64,000 bases of DNA, taken from NCBI RefSeq assembly GCF_028293835.1, contig NZ_JAQGNX010000127.1, positions 1 to 64,000 on the forward strand. The letters run 5' to 3'. The notes below the pieces were generated by a model. That model saw nothing but the letters and a program-made list of their open reading frames with translations. It was not told the origin of the DNA and searched no databases. A program made the position numbers and the translations under genes. The stretch's first letter is position 1, and each line of letters opens with the position of its first letter. Of this stretch, positions 26,204-34,855 are shown in pieces. This DNA is from Pseudomonas sp. Lineage in GTDB: Bacteria > Pseudomonadota > Gammaproteobacteria > Pseudomonadales > Pseudomonadaceae.

Positions 26204-29200
26204 ATGCACTTCAGGACTCTTTCAGGACACGGATCCATCTTGAATAACTATAACGTCTGGTCAGCGCCGCCTTGGCTCGAGCAGGACCGGCTTGCCGCTC
26301 TTGCGCGCCTGGAAATCCTCGATACTTCCCCGGAGCTGGCCTTCGAAGAGCTTGCCAATCTCGCGGCTCAGCTGTGCGATGTGCCCATGGCCCAGATCAA
26401 TCTGATCGACGCTGATCGGCAATGGTCCATGGCGCAATTCGGTCTGTCGGAGCCCGATCAACCCCTTGAATTGTCCCTGTGTGCGCACGCTATTCACCAG
26501 CCTGGTGGAATGGTCATTGACGATTTGCGGACGGATCCGCGGTTTGCCAATCATCCGCAAGTTGCCGGTGGTGCCGGCTTGCGGTTCTACGCGGGTGCGT
26601 TATTGAACTCCGCCGACGGGCCTCTGGGCGCTATCTGCGTACTCGATGTGCGCCCGCGACATCTGTCTGAGCGCCAGGTTGCGGCGTTGGCAACCCTGGC
26701 ACGTCAGGTGGTCAGCCAGCTGGAGCTGCGCCGAGCATTGTCTGCTCAGCGTGAAAGCGAGATTCGACACCTGCAACAACAGGCGCGCCAATCTTTTTTG
26801 CTGCAGCTCAGTGACCGCCTGCACGACGCGGTTCGCGCTGAAGATGTAGTGTTCAACCTTGGCGAGAGTCTGGGGGCGACCCTTGAAATTCAGCGCATTG
26901 GCCATGGTCGCTTCGATTCGAATGGGCTGTTGACCATCGAAAGCGAATGGCTGGCGGGGCCGGCACTCAGCAGTCGAGGCCAGCACCGAATCAATGAATA
27001 CGGCGAAGGTTTGTTCGAACGCTTGAGTCAAGGTGAACTGGTCGCGGTTGAGGACGTCAACCTCGACCCGCGCACCGTTGGCGCTACTCAGCGCTATGCC
27101 CGGTACAACGCGCGCAGCATATTGATTGCTCCTCTTGGTGACGAGGACAGATTCAATGCATTGCTTTATATAAGCTCTGAGCAGCCACGGGTGTGGTCAG
27201 TTGAGGACATCGCTTTGGTACGCGAGGTGGTGGACCGTACTCGGGCCGCGGACGAGCGCGCCAAGGCTCGAAAAACGCTGATGGAGGCGGATCAGCAGAT
27301 CAAACTGGTCAACTCGATGCTGGAAAGCCAGATCGCCGAGCGTGCGCGCGCCGAGCGTTTTCAAGCGGCGCTGTTGATCCTTGGTGATCAACTGCGGGAG
27401 AAGACCGGGTGTGCAGAAATCCGCCAGTCCGCCGGAAGAATTCTCGGCATGACCCTAGGTATCCAGCGTGTTGCGTTCGCTAAAGTCAACGTCGAGCTGG
27501 ACAGCGTTGTTATCAAGCGCGATTGGGTCTTGGGCGCTACCCCCAGCATCGTAGGCACGTACAGCCTCGATAGCTTCGGCGCGTTGTTCGACAAGGTCCG
27601 CCCAGGAGAAGCGGTGGTGGTCAACGACACGCAACTCGATTTGCGCACCGCTTCGGGTCGTTGCGAATGCCAGACCCGGGGAATGCGCACGCTGATCAAT
27701 GTTCCTTTGCTTGAGCGCGGGGTTATTAACACGTTGCTGGCGTTGCACGGCGTTCAGCCGAGGGTCTGGAGTGACGAAGAGCTGAGCTTCGTTCGCGACG
27801 TCGCCGAGCGCTGCTGGGTTGCAATGGAGCGGTCCCGGGCGGAACAGGCCCTGCGGGAAAGCGAACTGCAGTTCCGCACGCTCGCTGACAACATGAGCCA
27901 GTTGGCCTGGACGGCGGAACCCTCGGGCAAGATTTATTGGTACAACAAGCGTTGGTACGACTACACCGGCACGTCGCTGGAAGCGATGCAGGCGCTGGGT
28001 TGGCGCTCGGTTCATCATCCGGCGCATTTCGAGCGGGTAACCGCCCGGATCAAGCATTGTTTTGCCACGGGTTCGGTCTGGGAGGATACGTTTCCGCTGC
28101 GCAGTAAAGACGGCAGTTACAGTTGGTTTTTATCCCGCGCCTTGCCCATTCGCGATGGGTTGGGGCACGTCATCCATTGGTTGGGAACCCATACCGACAT
28201 TACGGCGCAGGTGAACGCCGAAGAGGCGTTACGCGAGCTCAATGACAGCCTTGAGCGTCGTGTTGCGGAACGTACCCGGGAAATGGTCGCGATCAATGAG
28301 TTGCTGCAGGTCGAGATGTCCGAACGCGAGAGTGTTGAAGAGGCCTTGCGTCACGCACAGAAAATGGATGCCATCGGCCAACTCACCGGCGGCATTGCCC
28401 ACGACTTCAATAATATGTTGACGGGTGTTTTGGGGGCGCTGGATTTAATTCAGCGCCGGGTCGCTGCAGGGCGTGTCGCCGAGGTCGACCGTTATATCAA
28501 TGCGGCAATCACGTCGGCCAACCGCGCCGCTTCGTTAACCCATCGATTGCTGGCGTTTGCCCGGCGTCAATCGTTGAACCCGCAAGCTGTGGACGTCAAC
28601 CGAATGGTGATGTCCATGGAAGAATTGCTTCGACGCACCCTCGGTGAACGTATTGAGTTGTGTATCGATCTCCAGCCTCGCTTGTGGCATGCCAACACCG
28701 ATGAGCATCAACTGGAGAGTGCGCTGCTGAACCTTGTAATTAACGCGAGGGACGCCATGCCAGACGGCGGACGCCTTACGGTCAGCACTGCCGTGGTTCA
28801 CATTGAGGCTCAACTGGACGCCATGGTCCCCGGCGAATATGTGCTGCTGAGTGTGGAGGACAATGGTTTCGGGATGTCTGCGGAAGTCATGAGGCGCGCT
28901 TTTGACCCGTTTTTCACCACTAAGCCGATCGGGCAGGGCACCGGGCTTGGGTTGTCCATGGTATATGGCTTCGTCAAGCAAACCGGCGGCCACGTGCAGA
29001 TCGAAAGTGTTGTTCAGCAGGGCACGCGGATTCAGCTGTATTTGCCGTGTCATCTTGAGCAAGGCGAGCGGCATATCACCGAACCGGAAAACCCGAGCAC
29101 TCCGCGTGCGTTGATTGGCGAGCAGGTATTAGTCGTCGAGGATGAAGTGGCTGTGCGTACGCTGGTCATCGATGTGTTGCGCGAACTGGGTTACTCGACC

Positions 29201-29488
29201 CTCGAGGCAGAAAACAGCGAGACCGCGCTGCCGGTCCTGCAAGGTGTGGAGCGCATCGATCTGCTGGTCAGTGATGTGGGGCTGCCGGGGCTTAACGGTC
29301 GTCAATTGGCGGAAATGGCTCGGCAATACCGGCCAAATCTACCGGTGCTATTCATGACCGGCTATGCAGGGAACCCTGAAGTGCGGGCTGAGTTTTTCGA
29401 CCCTGGCATGGACATGTTGATCAAACCGTTTAGCGTCGACGACCTGGCCTTGAAGGTGCGAGAAATGATTGGCGACAAGAAAGTCTGA
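26204..29488 (+). CDS. hybrid histidine kinase (GAF-GAF-GAF-PAS-HisKA-HATPase-REC)
   Basis: Soluble hybrid sensor kinase of about 1,094 residues with no membrane segment. By eye: GAF 1 (about 20-165), GAF 2 (190-340), GAF 3 (380-550), PAS with PAC (560-680), HisKA with the phospho-His in AIGQLTGGIAHDFNNMLTGV near 733, HATPase with LVINARDAM, GFGMS and GTGLGLSMVYGFVKQTGG, and a receiver with the phospho-Asp in LLVSDVGLPG near 1024. The track's first codon is TTG; I use the next ATG at 26204, and a TTG at 26240 is also possible. It begins 54 bases after gor. No response regulator gene is adjacent, so the partner is elsewhere. Such kinases often bind small molecules or light; GAF 1 lacks a clear bilin Cys. 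Signal unknown. Confidence 0.9.
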   Translation: MHFRTLSGHGSILNNYNVWSAPPWLEQDRLAALARLEILDTSPELAFEELANLAAQLCDVPMAQINLIDADRQWSMAQFGLSEPDQPLELSLCAHAIHQPGGMVIDDLRTDPRFANHPQVAGGAGLRFYAGALLNSADGPLGAICVLDVRPRHLSERQVAALATLARQVVSQLELRRALSAQRESEIRHLQQQARQSFLLQLSDRLHDAVRAEDVVFNLGESLGATLEIQRIGHGRFDSNGLLTIESEWLAGPALSSRGQHRINEYGEGLFERLSQGELVAVEDVNLDPRTVGATQRYARYNARSILIAPLGDEDRFNALLYISSEQPRVWSVEDIALVREVVDRTRAADERAKARKTLMEADQQIKLVNSMLESQIAERARAERFQAALLILGDQLREKTGCAEIRQSAGRILGMTLGIQRVAFAKVNVELDSVVIKRDWVLGATPSIVGTYSLDSFGALFDKVRPGEAVVVNDTQLDLRTASGRCECQTRGMRTLINVPLLERGVINTLLALHGVQPRVWSDEELSFVRDVAERCWVAMERSRAEQALRESELQFRTLADNMSQLAWTAEPSGKIYWYNKRWYDYTGTSLEAMQALGWRSVHHPAHFERVTARIKHCFATGSVWEDTFPLRSKDGSYSWFLSRALPIRDGLGHVIHWLGTHTDITAQVNAEEALRELNDSLERRVAERTREMVAINELLQVEMSERESVEEALRHAQKMDAIGQLTGGIAHDFNNMLTGVLGALDLIQRRVAAGRVAEVDRYINAAITSANRAASLTHRLLAFARRQSLNPQAVDVNRMVMSMEELLRRTLGERIELCIDLQPRLWHANTDEHQLESALLNLVINARDAMPDGGRLTVSTAVVHIEAQLDAMVPGEYVLLSVEDNGFGMSAEVMRRAFDPFFTTKPIGQGTGLGLSMVYGFVKQTGGHVQIESVVQQGTRIQLYLPCHLEQGERHITEPENPSTPRALIGEQVLVVEDEVAVRTLVIDVLRELGYSTLEAENSETALPVLQGVERIDLLVSDVGLPGLNGRQLAEMARQYRPNLPVLFMTGYAGNPEVRAEFFDPGMDMLIKPFSVDDLALKVREMIGDKKV

Positions 29489-29503
29489 ACATTTCTCGAT
29501 TTT

Positions 29504-29592
29504 TGTGGGGCGCGGACTTGTTCGGGAGGTTGGCAGTGCGGTTTGTCTGATACGCCGAGGTGCTGCATTCGGGAACAAGTTCCCTCCCATGT
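29504..29592. repeat. REP doublet (degenerate)
   Basis: TGTGGGGCGCGGACTTGTTCGGGAGG and, inverted, CATGGGAGGGAACTTGTTCCCGAATG flank a short spacer. This is the REP-type arrangement of Pseudomonas, between the kinase and the kfrA-like gene. The remaining bases to 29647 contain a third half-element (GGGAGCGAATTTATTCGGGA) and no gene. Confidence 0.6.
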
Positions 29593-29647
29593 GATCTGTG
29601 GGTTGGCCCAGGTCCAGCGCCACGCCGCGATTTCTATGGGAGCGAAT

Positions 29648-30655
29648 TTATTCGGGAAGCGCTATAAGCTCTGGCGGCTGCGGCGGGGGTTTTAAAGCGG
29701 CCGCGTCCAGGGCCAGTTGGGTCTTGATCAGCTCAAGCTGTACCACCTGATGGGCCTGTTGCTGCTCAGTCAGCGTCTGCTTGAGTGCGCCGTTTTCGTT
29801 TTGTGCGGTACTCAAACGCTCTTGGAGTACGGTGCACTGCGTGTGAGCAAATTGGTATTTCTCGCCTAATTCGGCCGTTACTCGGGTGGAGTTCTTCAGT
29901 TGTTCCTGGTGCGTGCCAAGCTCGCGTAACGTACTGCGCGTTTCGCTCAACAAGCGTTCGTTGTCTCTATTCAGCTGGGTAAGCTCTTCCTGTCGCACGA
30001 TGGCCGCCTGCTGAGCCTGGCGTAATTCCATCTGCACCTGTTGCAGTTGCCCTTCGTGACGGCGCTGCTCCTGTTCCCGTTGCTCCTTGGCTGCGTTGCG
30101 ATAGTGCTCGAGCGCATCACGGGCGTGCAGGTGCTTTTCTTCCAGGGAACGGATCTGTCCATCTTTGTCCTGTAGCCGAATTTCCAGATCGAGATGCGCT
30201 TGCTGGAGGCGGGCGTTAGTCGTTTGTGTGGTTTGCAACGCGTGCCGGGCACTGTCCAGGGTGGCGTTTGTAGCTTCCAGTTCACTGTTGAGCGCCTTGT
30301 TTTGTTGCTGCAGCGCGCCGAAATGCAACTGGGTTCTGGCCAACTCCTCCGACAGGGTTTGCAATTGATCATCGAACACGGCCTGGGCGCGATCAATGCG
30401 CTCTTGCCCTTGGTCCTGTAGTCGCTGAGCAAGACGGCTGACCAACTCGGTCAGCTCATCGTCGATCTGGGCGGGCGGCGCCGCCCGCCGCGACTCCTGA
30501 TCATCCAGCTCTTTCAGATAACGATGAATCGTGGTCTTGGAGCCGGTGTTACCCATCTCAATCCGCACGGCATCGATGCTCGGGTTTTCGCCGCGAGCCA
30601 GTAACGCCATGCGCGCCGTTTGAACCACTGCCTTGTTGACTCCGCCGCGTGCCAT
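29648..30655 (-). CDS. KfrA-like DNA-binding coiled-coil protein
   Basis: 335 residues. Residues 1-60 (MARGGVNKAVVQTARMALLA, then IEMGNTGSKTTIHRYLKEL) match the N-terminal DNA-binding domain of plasmid KfrA proteins. Residues about 75-320 form one long coiled coil rich in Gln, Glu, Leu and Arg, as in KfrA, which binds operator repeats in its own promoter. The C terminus is Pro-rich (KPPPQPPELIALPE). The family also occurs on chromosomes beside a phage-type integrase, as here: it is divergent from a tyrosine recombinase over 161 bases of palindromes. A role in autoregulation and in controlling or assisting the recombinase is inference. Confidence 0.85.
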   Translation of the reverse strand: MARGGVNKAVVQTARMALLARGENPSIDAVRIEMGNTGSKTTIHRYLKELDDQESRRAAPPAQIDDELTELVSRLAQRLQDQGQERIDRAQAVFDDQLQTLSEELARTQLHFGALQQQNKALNSELEATNATLDSARHALQTTQTTNARLQQAHLDLEIRLQDKDGQIRSLEEKHLHARDALEHYRNAAKEQREQEQRRHEGQLQQVQMELRQAQQAAIVRQEELTQLNRDNERLLSETRSTLRELGTHQEQLKNSTRVTAELGEKYQFAHTQCTVLQERLSTAQNENGALKQTLTEQQQAHQVVQLELIKTQLALDAAALKPPPQPPELIALPE

Positions 30656-30673
30656 GCCGTACTCCTATGATTT

Positions 30674-30767
30674 CGTACTGTGGTACGTACACTGTAATTA
30701 CATACGATTTAATTCGCAATTATCATCCGTGTCTTTTAAAAACACACACGGAATAATAAGGTATTAT
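30674..30767. promoter_or_regulatory. palindrome cluster between kfrA-like and recombinase genes
   Basis: Four inverted repeats in under 100 bases: CGTAC-TGTG-GTACG (30674-30687), TGTAATTACA (30693-30702), TCCGTGT...ACACGGA (30726-30752) and ATAATA-AGG-TATTAT (30753-30767). The divergent gap is AT-rich. They are good candidates for KfrA-like operators or recombinase sites; binding is not shown by sequence alone. Confidence 0.6.
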
Positions 30768-30816
30768 CCCGCGTCATCGACTAATTCGGCATTTGGACGT
30801 GGTTTTCAGTACAAAT

Positions 30817-31791
30817 ATGAACCCCTCCGGCAGCAACGAACTGGATCGTTACCTCAACGCCGCCACCCGCGACAACACGCGGCGCAGTTATCGGGCAGCC
30901 ATTGAGCACTTCGAAGTGACGTGGGGCGGCTTTCTGCCTGCCACCAGCGACAGCGTGGCGCGCTATCTGGTGGCGTTTGCGGGGGTGCTCTCCATCAATA
31001 CGCTAAAGCTGCGCTTGTCAGCGCTGGCGCAGTGGCATAACAGTCAGGGATTCCCTGACCCCACCAAGGCGCCGATGGTACGCAAGGTGTTCAAGGGCAT
31101 TCGGGCGCTACACCCCGCGCAGGAAAAACAAGCCGAGCCGTTGCAGTTGCGGCAACTGGAGCAGGTGGTCGCAAGGCTTGATCTTGAGGCCGCACAGGCC
31201 GTTGCCGATAGCGATCGTCCGTCACTGCTGCGTTGCCGGCGCGACGCCGCGCTGATTTTGCTGGGATTCTGGCGTGGCTTTCGCAGCGATGAGCTGTGCC
31301 GACTGGACATCGAGCATGTGCGGGCGATGCCAGGCTCGGGGATCAGCCTGTACCTGCCGCGCAGCAAAAGTGATCGCGACAACCTCGGACGTACCTATCA
31401 AACGCCGGCCTTGAAGCGTTTGTGTCCGGTGCAGGCTTACATCGAATGGGTCAACTGTGCGGCGCTGGTGCGTGGGCCGGTATTTCGGGGAATTGATCGT
31501 TGGGGGAATCTGGCAGAGGAGGGCTTGCACGCCAACAGTGTCATTCCGTTGCTGCGCCAGGCTCTGGAACGCGCGGGTATTGCCGCCGAACACTACACCA
31601 GCCACTCATTGCGTCGCGGCTTCGCCACGTGGGCCCATCAGAGCGGCTGGGACTTGAAGTCACTGATGAGCTACGTCGGCTGGAAGGACGTCAAGTCGGC
31701 CCTGCGCTACATCGACGCCAGCCCGTTTGCCGATATCATCGCGCCCTCAGATGTGTCACAGATTTCTTCTATTAATAAGAACCCCTTATAG
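30817..31791 (+). CDS. tyrosine recombinase / site-specific integrase
   Basis: About 324 residues. The N-terminal SAM-like core-binding domain (LDRYLNAATRDNTRRSYRAA, then ALAQWHNSQGFPDP) is followed by the catalytic domain: Arg in GFWRGFRSDELCRLD, Lys in LPRSKSDRDN, His-x-x-Arg in TSHSLRRGFATW, Trp/Lys in SYVGWKDVKSALRYI and the nucleophile Tyr in the same segment. All catalytic residues appear intact. The track starts at a TTG (30793); ATG 30817 is equally plausible and neither has a good ribosome site. No excisionase, phage genes or att repeats are seen, so this is not an obvious element integrase. Similar stand-alone recombinases sit beside KfrA-like genes in pseudomonads. Confidence 0.85.
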   Translation: MNPSGSNELDRYLNAATRDNTRRSYRAAIEHFEVTWGGFLPATSDSVARYLVAFAGVLSINTLKLRLSALAQWHNSQGFPDPTKAPMVRKVFKGIRALHPAQEKQAEPLQLRQLEQVVARLDLEAAQAVADSDRPSLLRCRRDAALILLGFWRGFRSDELCRLDIEHVRAMPGSGISLYLPRSKSDRDNLGRTYQTPALKRLCPVQAYIEWVNCAALVRGPVFRGIDRWGNLAEEGLHANSVIPLLRQALERAGIAAEHYTSHSLRRGFATWAHQSGWDLKSLMSYVGWKDVKSALRYIDASPFADIIAPSDVSQISSINKNPL

Positions 31792-31893
31792 TGAAAAGTA
31801 ATCGGCGGCATCAGGTTTGCCAATGAGCCTATATCGCCGGTTTTGCGTAAGATTCATTTCATCAACTTTTACCCACCATCAGGAGATTCACCG

Positions 31894-32457
31894 ATGCCTA
31901 TCATCAACAGCCAAGTCAAACCATTCAAAGCCACTGCGTTCGCTAACAACGAATTTGTTGAAGTGTCGGAAGCAAACCTGAAAGGCAAATGGTCTGTCGT
32001 ATTCTTCTACCCAGCTGACTTCACCTTCGTTTGCCCTACCGAATTGGGCGACCTGGCTGATAACTACGCTGAGTTCAAGAAATTGGGCGTTGAAATCTAC
32101 GGCGTGTCTACCGACACCCATTTCGCTCACAAAGCTTGGCACGACACGTCTGACGTGATCGGCAAAGTTACCTTCCCGTTGATCGGCGACCCGACCCACG
32201 TGATCTCTCGCAACTTTGACGTTCTGATCGAAGAAGCGGGTCTGGCTGACCGTGGCACGTTCGTTATCAACCCGGAAGGTCAGATCAAGATTGTTGAACT
32301 GAACGACGGCGGTGTTGGCCGTGACGCTTCTGAGCTGCTGCGCAAGGTTAAAGCCGCTCAATACGTTGCTGCTCACCCAGGCGAAGTTTGCCCAGCTAAA
32401 TGGAAAGAAGGCGAAGCCACGTTGGCACCGTCTTTGGACCTGGTTGGCAAGATCTAA
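31894..32457 (+). CDS. ahpC: alkyl hydroperoxide reductase AhpC (peroxiredoxin)
   Basis: Typical 2-Cys peroxiredoxin of 187 residues that reduces H2O2 and organic peroxides. The peroxidatic Cys is in [12 protein letters not shown] and the resolving Cys in [12 protein letters not shown]. The track start at 31843 is too early; the ATG at 31894 has AGGAG eight bases upstream. It is reduced by AhpF, encoded 137 bases downstream after a terminator. OxyR control is usual for this gene in Pseudomonas, but I could not pin down a full OxyR site in the 102-base leader. Cytoplasmic. Confidence 0.98.
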   Translation: MPIINSQVKPFKATAFANNEFVEVSEANLKGKWSVVFFYPADFTFVCPTELGDLADNYAEFKKLGVEIYGVSTDTHFAHKAWHDTSDVIGKVTFPLIGDPTHVISRNFDVLIEEAGLADRGTFVINPEGQIKIVELNDGGVGRDASELLRKVKAAQYVAAHPGEVCPAKWKEGEATLAPSLDLVGKI

Positions 32458-32531
32458 GTCGACATGCTTCGGCTGGGGGCCATGGGCTCTGCTTCAAGCA
32501 CGTAATCAAGTAAGCCGCATCGCCCCCAAAA

Positions 32532-32567
32532 AACGCCCGGGCGACCATCGCTCGGGCGTTGTTTTTT
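32532..32567 (+). terminator. intrinsic terminator between ahpC and ahpF
   Basis: AACGCCCG and CGGGCGTT arms around a 13-base loop, followed by GTTTTTT. Partial read-through would give more ahpC than ahpF, which fits the higher need for AhpC. Confidence 0.85.
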
Positions 32568-32594
32568 CTACCGAATGAAAAAGGAAATCGCGCC

Positions 32595-34157
32595 ATGTTG
32601 GACGCCAATCTGAACGCCCAGTTGAAATCGTACCTGGAGCGGGTTACCCGCCCGATCGAGATCGTTGCGTCCCTTGATGACGGCGCGAAATCTCAGGAAA
32701 TGCTGGAACTGCTCAAAGAAGTTTCTAGCCTTTCTAACTTTATTACATTGAAAGACAACGGCAGCGATGCGCGTACGCCGTCGTTTTCGTTAGACAGCCC
32801 GGGACAAAATATCAGCCTGCGTTTCGCCGGCATCCCAATGGGCCACGAATTCACCTCGCTGGTACTGGCGTTGCTGCAGGTCGGCGGCTACCCCTCTAAA
32901 GCCAGTGCGGACGCTATTGAACAGGCGAAAGCGCTGAAGGGCGATTTCAAGTTCGAAACCTATTTCTCTCAGTCATGTCAGAACTGCCCGGACGTCGTTC
33001 AAGCGATCAACCTGATGGCAGTGCTTAACCCGAACATCAAACACGTCGCTATCGACGGTGCGCTGTTCCAGGCGGAAGTGACTGATCGTCAGATCATGTC
33101 GGTGCCAAGCATCTACCTCAACGGTGAGCTGTTCGGTCAGGGTCGCATGGGTCTGGAAGAAATTCTGGCCAAAATCGACACCAGTGCCGGTGATCGGCAG
33201 GCAGAAAAACTGAACGCAAAAGAAGCCTTCGATGTTCTGGTCATCGGTGGCGGCCCGGCAGGTTCGGCGGCAGCGATTTACGCGGCCCGTAAAGGTATTC
33301 GTACCGGTGTTGCTGCAGAACGTTTTGGCGGTCAGGTGCTGGACACCATGGCCATCGAAAACTTCATCTCTGTTCAGCACACCGAAGGTCCTCAGTTGGC
33401 CGTGGCGCTTGAAGAACACGTCAAGCAATACGAAGTCGACATCATGAATCTGCAGCGTGCAGACAAATTGATTCCAGGCAAAGCGGGGGAGCTGCACGAA
33501 GTGAAATTCGCCAGCGGCGCTTCGTTGAAGGCCCGCACCGTGATCCTCGCGACCGGCGCAAGATGGCGCGAAATGAACGTGCCAGGTGAGCAGCAATATC
33601 GGAACAAGGGCGTGGCGTACTGCCCGCATTGCGATGGTCCATTGTTCAAGGGCAAGCGTGTTGCGGTCATTGGTGGCGGTAACTCCGGGGTTGAAGCTGC
33701 AATCGACCTGGCCGGTATCGTCAGCCACGTCACCTTGCTGGAGTTCGATGTGCAGCTGCGTGCGGACGCAGTATTGCAGCGTAAGTTGTTGAGCCTGCCG
33801 AACGTGACAGTGATCACCAACGCACACACCACCGAAGCCACAGGTGATGGGCAGAAAGTCAATGGTCTGCGTTACAGGAATCGCTTGAACGACGAAGAAA
33901 TTGCTATTGAACTGGAAGGAATTTTCGTTCAAATCGGTTTGCTGCCTAATACCGATTTCCTGAAGGGCACGATCGAACTGTCACCCCGCGGCGAAATCGT
34001 TGTGGATTCCCGTGGCGAGACGTCGATTCCAGGCATCTTCGCAGCTGGCGACGTGACCACCGTGCCGTTCAAGCAGATCATTATTGCCTTGGGCGAAGGT
34101 GCCAAAGCGTCGCTGAGCGCCTTTGATCACTTGATTCGCACTTCAGCGCCAGAGTAA
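32595..34157 (+). CDS. ahpF: alkyl hydroperoxide reductase subunit F
   Basis: FAD/NAD(P)H disulfide reductase that recycles AhpC. The N-terminal tandem thioredoxin-like domain carries a redox pair in [14 protein letters not shown] (about residues 128-132). The thioredoxin-reductase-like half has FAD-binding [20 protein letters not shown], the catalytic [13 protein letters not shown] and [19 protein letters not shown]. 520 residues is standard. The ATG at 32595 is preceded by AAGGAAATCGCGCC; the track start at 32559 lies inside the ahpC terminator. Confidence 0.98.
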   Translation: MLDANLNAQLKSYLERVTRPIEIVASLDDGAKSQEMLELLKEVSSLSNFITLKDNGSDARTPSFSLDSPGQNISLRFAGIPMGHEFTSLVLALLQVGGYPSKASADAIEQAKALKGDFKFETYFSQSCQNCPDVVQAINLMAVLNPNIKHVAIDGALFQAEVTDRQIMSVPSIYLNGELFGQGRMGLEEILAKIDTSAGDRQAEKLNAKEAFDVLVIGGGPAGSAAAIYAARKGIRTGVAAERFGGQVLDTMAIENFISVQHTEGPQLAVALEEHVKQYEVDIMNLQRADKLIPGKAGELHEVKFASGASLKARTVILATGARWREMNVPGEQQYRNKGVAYCPHCDGPLFKGKRVAVIGGGNSGVEAAIDLAGIVSHVTLLEFDVQLRADAVLQRKLLSLPNVTVITNAHTTEATGDGQKVNGLRYRNRLNDEEIAIELEGIFVQIGLLPNTDFLKGTIELSPRGEIVVDSRGETSIPGIFAAGDVTTVPFKQIIIALGEGAKASLSAFDHLIRTSAPE

Positions 34158-34192
34158 ACAAACGTTGCTGTGCAACACCTGAGCGTCAGGAA

Positions 34193-34226
34193 AATCCGGA
34201 ATCTGAAAAGACTCCGGATTTTTTTT
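34193..34226 (+). terminator. ahpF intrinsic terminator
   Basis: AATCCGGA-(12-base loop)-TCCGGATT followed by six more T. It ends 69 bases after the ahpF stop. Confidence 0.9.
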
Positions 34227-34389
34227 GTGTAAGAGGGCCACACAGATTCTGGGGGCAACCTGTTGGCGAAGCGCTTTCGCACCGTGGCGCAGCCGTCGGT
34301 AAATCCCACAAATAAGGTCCATTGCTGGCCCTTTGACCTTGATCTTGTTGTCAGAATCGTCGGCTATTCAGGCGCTTGGGATAAGCCGC

Positions 34390-34719
34390 ATGCGGATTTT
34401 GGTGTCGATACTCGCAACGTTTTTCTTGGTTAGTGTTGCGCTTTGCGCTCAGGCAAAGGAGTTGAGCAAGAGCGACCGGTTTGTGTGCGGTTGGGGAGCG
34501 GGAATAGCGGGAGGCGCTCAGGCATCAAAACTCTCGGGAGTTAGTCTTTACGGTGCCCGCAGAAAGTTACAGTACCGCAGGTTCCAACAAAGCTGGATGC
34601 GCATGATGGCAATGGGGATCACCGAGCAGACGTACAACAGTGCATCACGGCTCAAGCCTGACGGCGTTGCCCAGACGTATAACGAAGAATGCTTGAAGCA
34701 TGAATTGGCGCAGCGGTAA
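34390..34719 (+). CDS. small secreted protein
   Basis: 109 residues from the ATG at 34390. The N terminus MRILVSILATFFLVSVALC and AQAKE is a signal peptide with a likely Ala-Gln-Ala cleavage site. The track start 19 codons earlier would put a charged stretch before it. The mature part has KSDRFVCGWGAGIAGGAQASK and WMRMMAMGITEQTYNSA, with two Cys that could pair. The layout resembles small periplasmic proteins of unknown role in pseudomonads, recalled from memory. The ribosome site is weak (GGGATAAGCCGC). It stands alone between the ahpF terminator and the GGDEF gene. Confidence 0.6.
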   Translation: MRILVSILATFFLVSVALCAQAKELSKSDRFVCGWGAGIAGGAQASKLSGVSLYGARRKLQYRRFQQSWMRMMAMGITEQTYNSASRLKPDGVAQTYNEECLKHELAQR

Positions 34720-34855
34720 AAAGGCAGTCGCGTCTGTGTATCACGCGGTCCGGTAGTTGCATGTCGAGTGCCATCCGCCGGGATGTTGACGCGTGTAAAA
34801 CGGCATTGCCTGAATCACGCTTGATCCGGCAACTCGCTGACTAGGTGATCTGGAC

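Noticed and set aside
30817-31791. Possible prophage or genomic island marked by the recombinase
   Set aside because: No phage genes, no tRNA, no flanking direct repeats; neighbours are ordinary chromosomal genes.
31792-31893. OxyR site upstream of ahpC
   Set aside because: Only isolated ATAG-like and CTAT-like pieces are present; the full spaced motif could not be matched by eye.
32973-33932. 319-codon minus-strand ORF opposite ahpF
   Set aside because: Shadow of a GC-rich gene; no ribosome site, no recognisable domain, and ahpF is certain.
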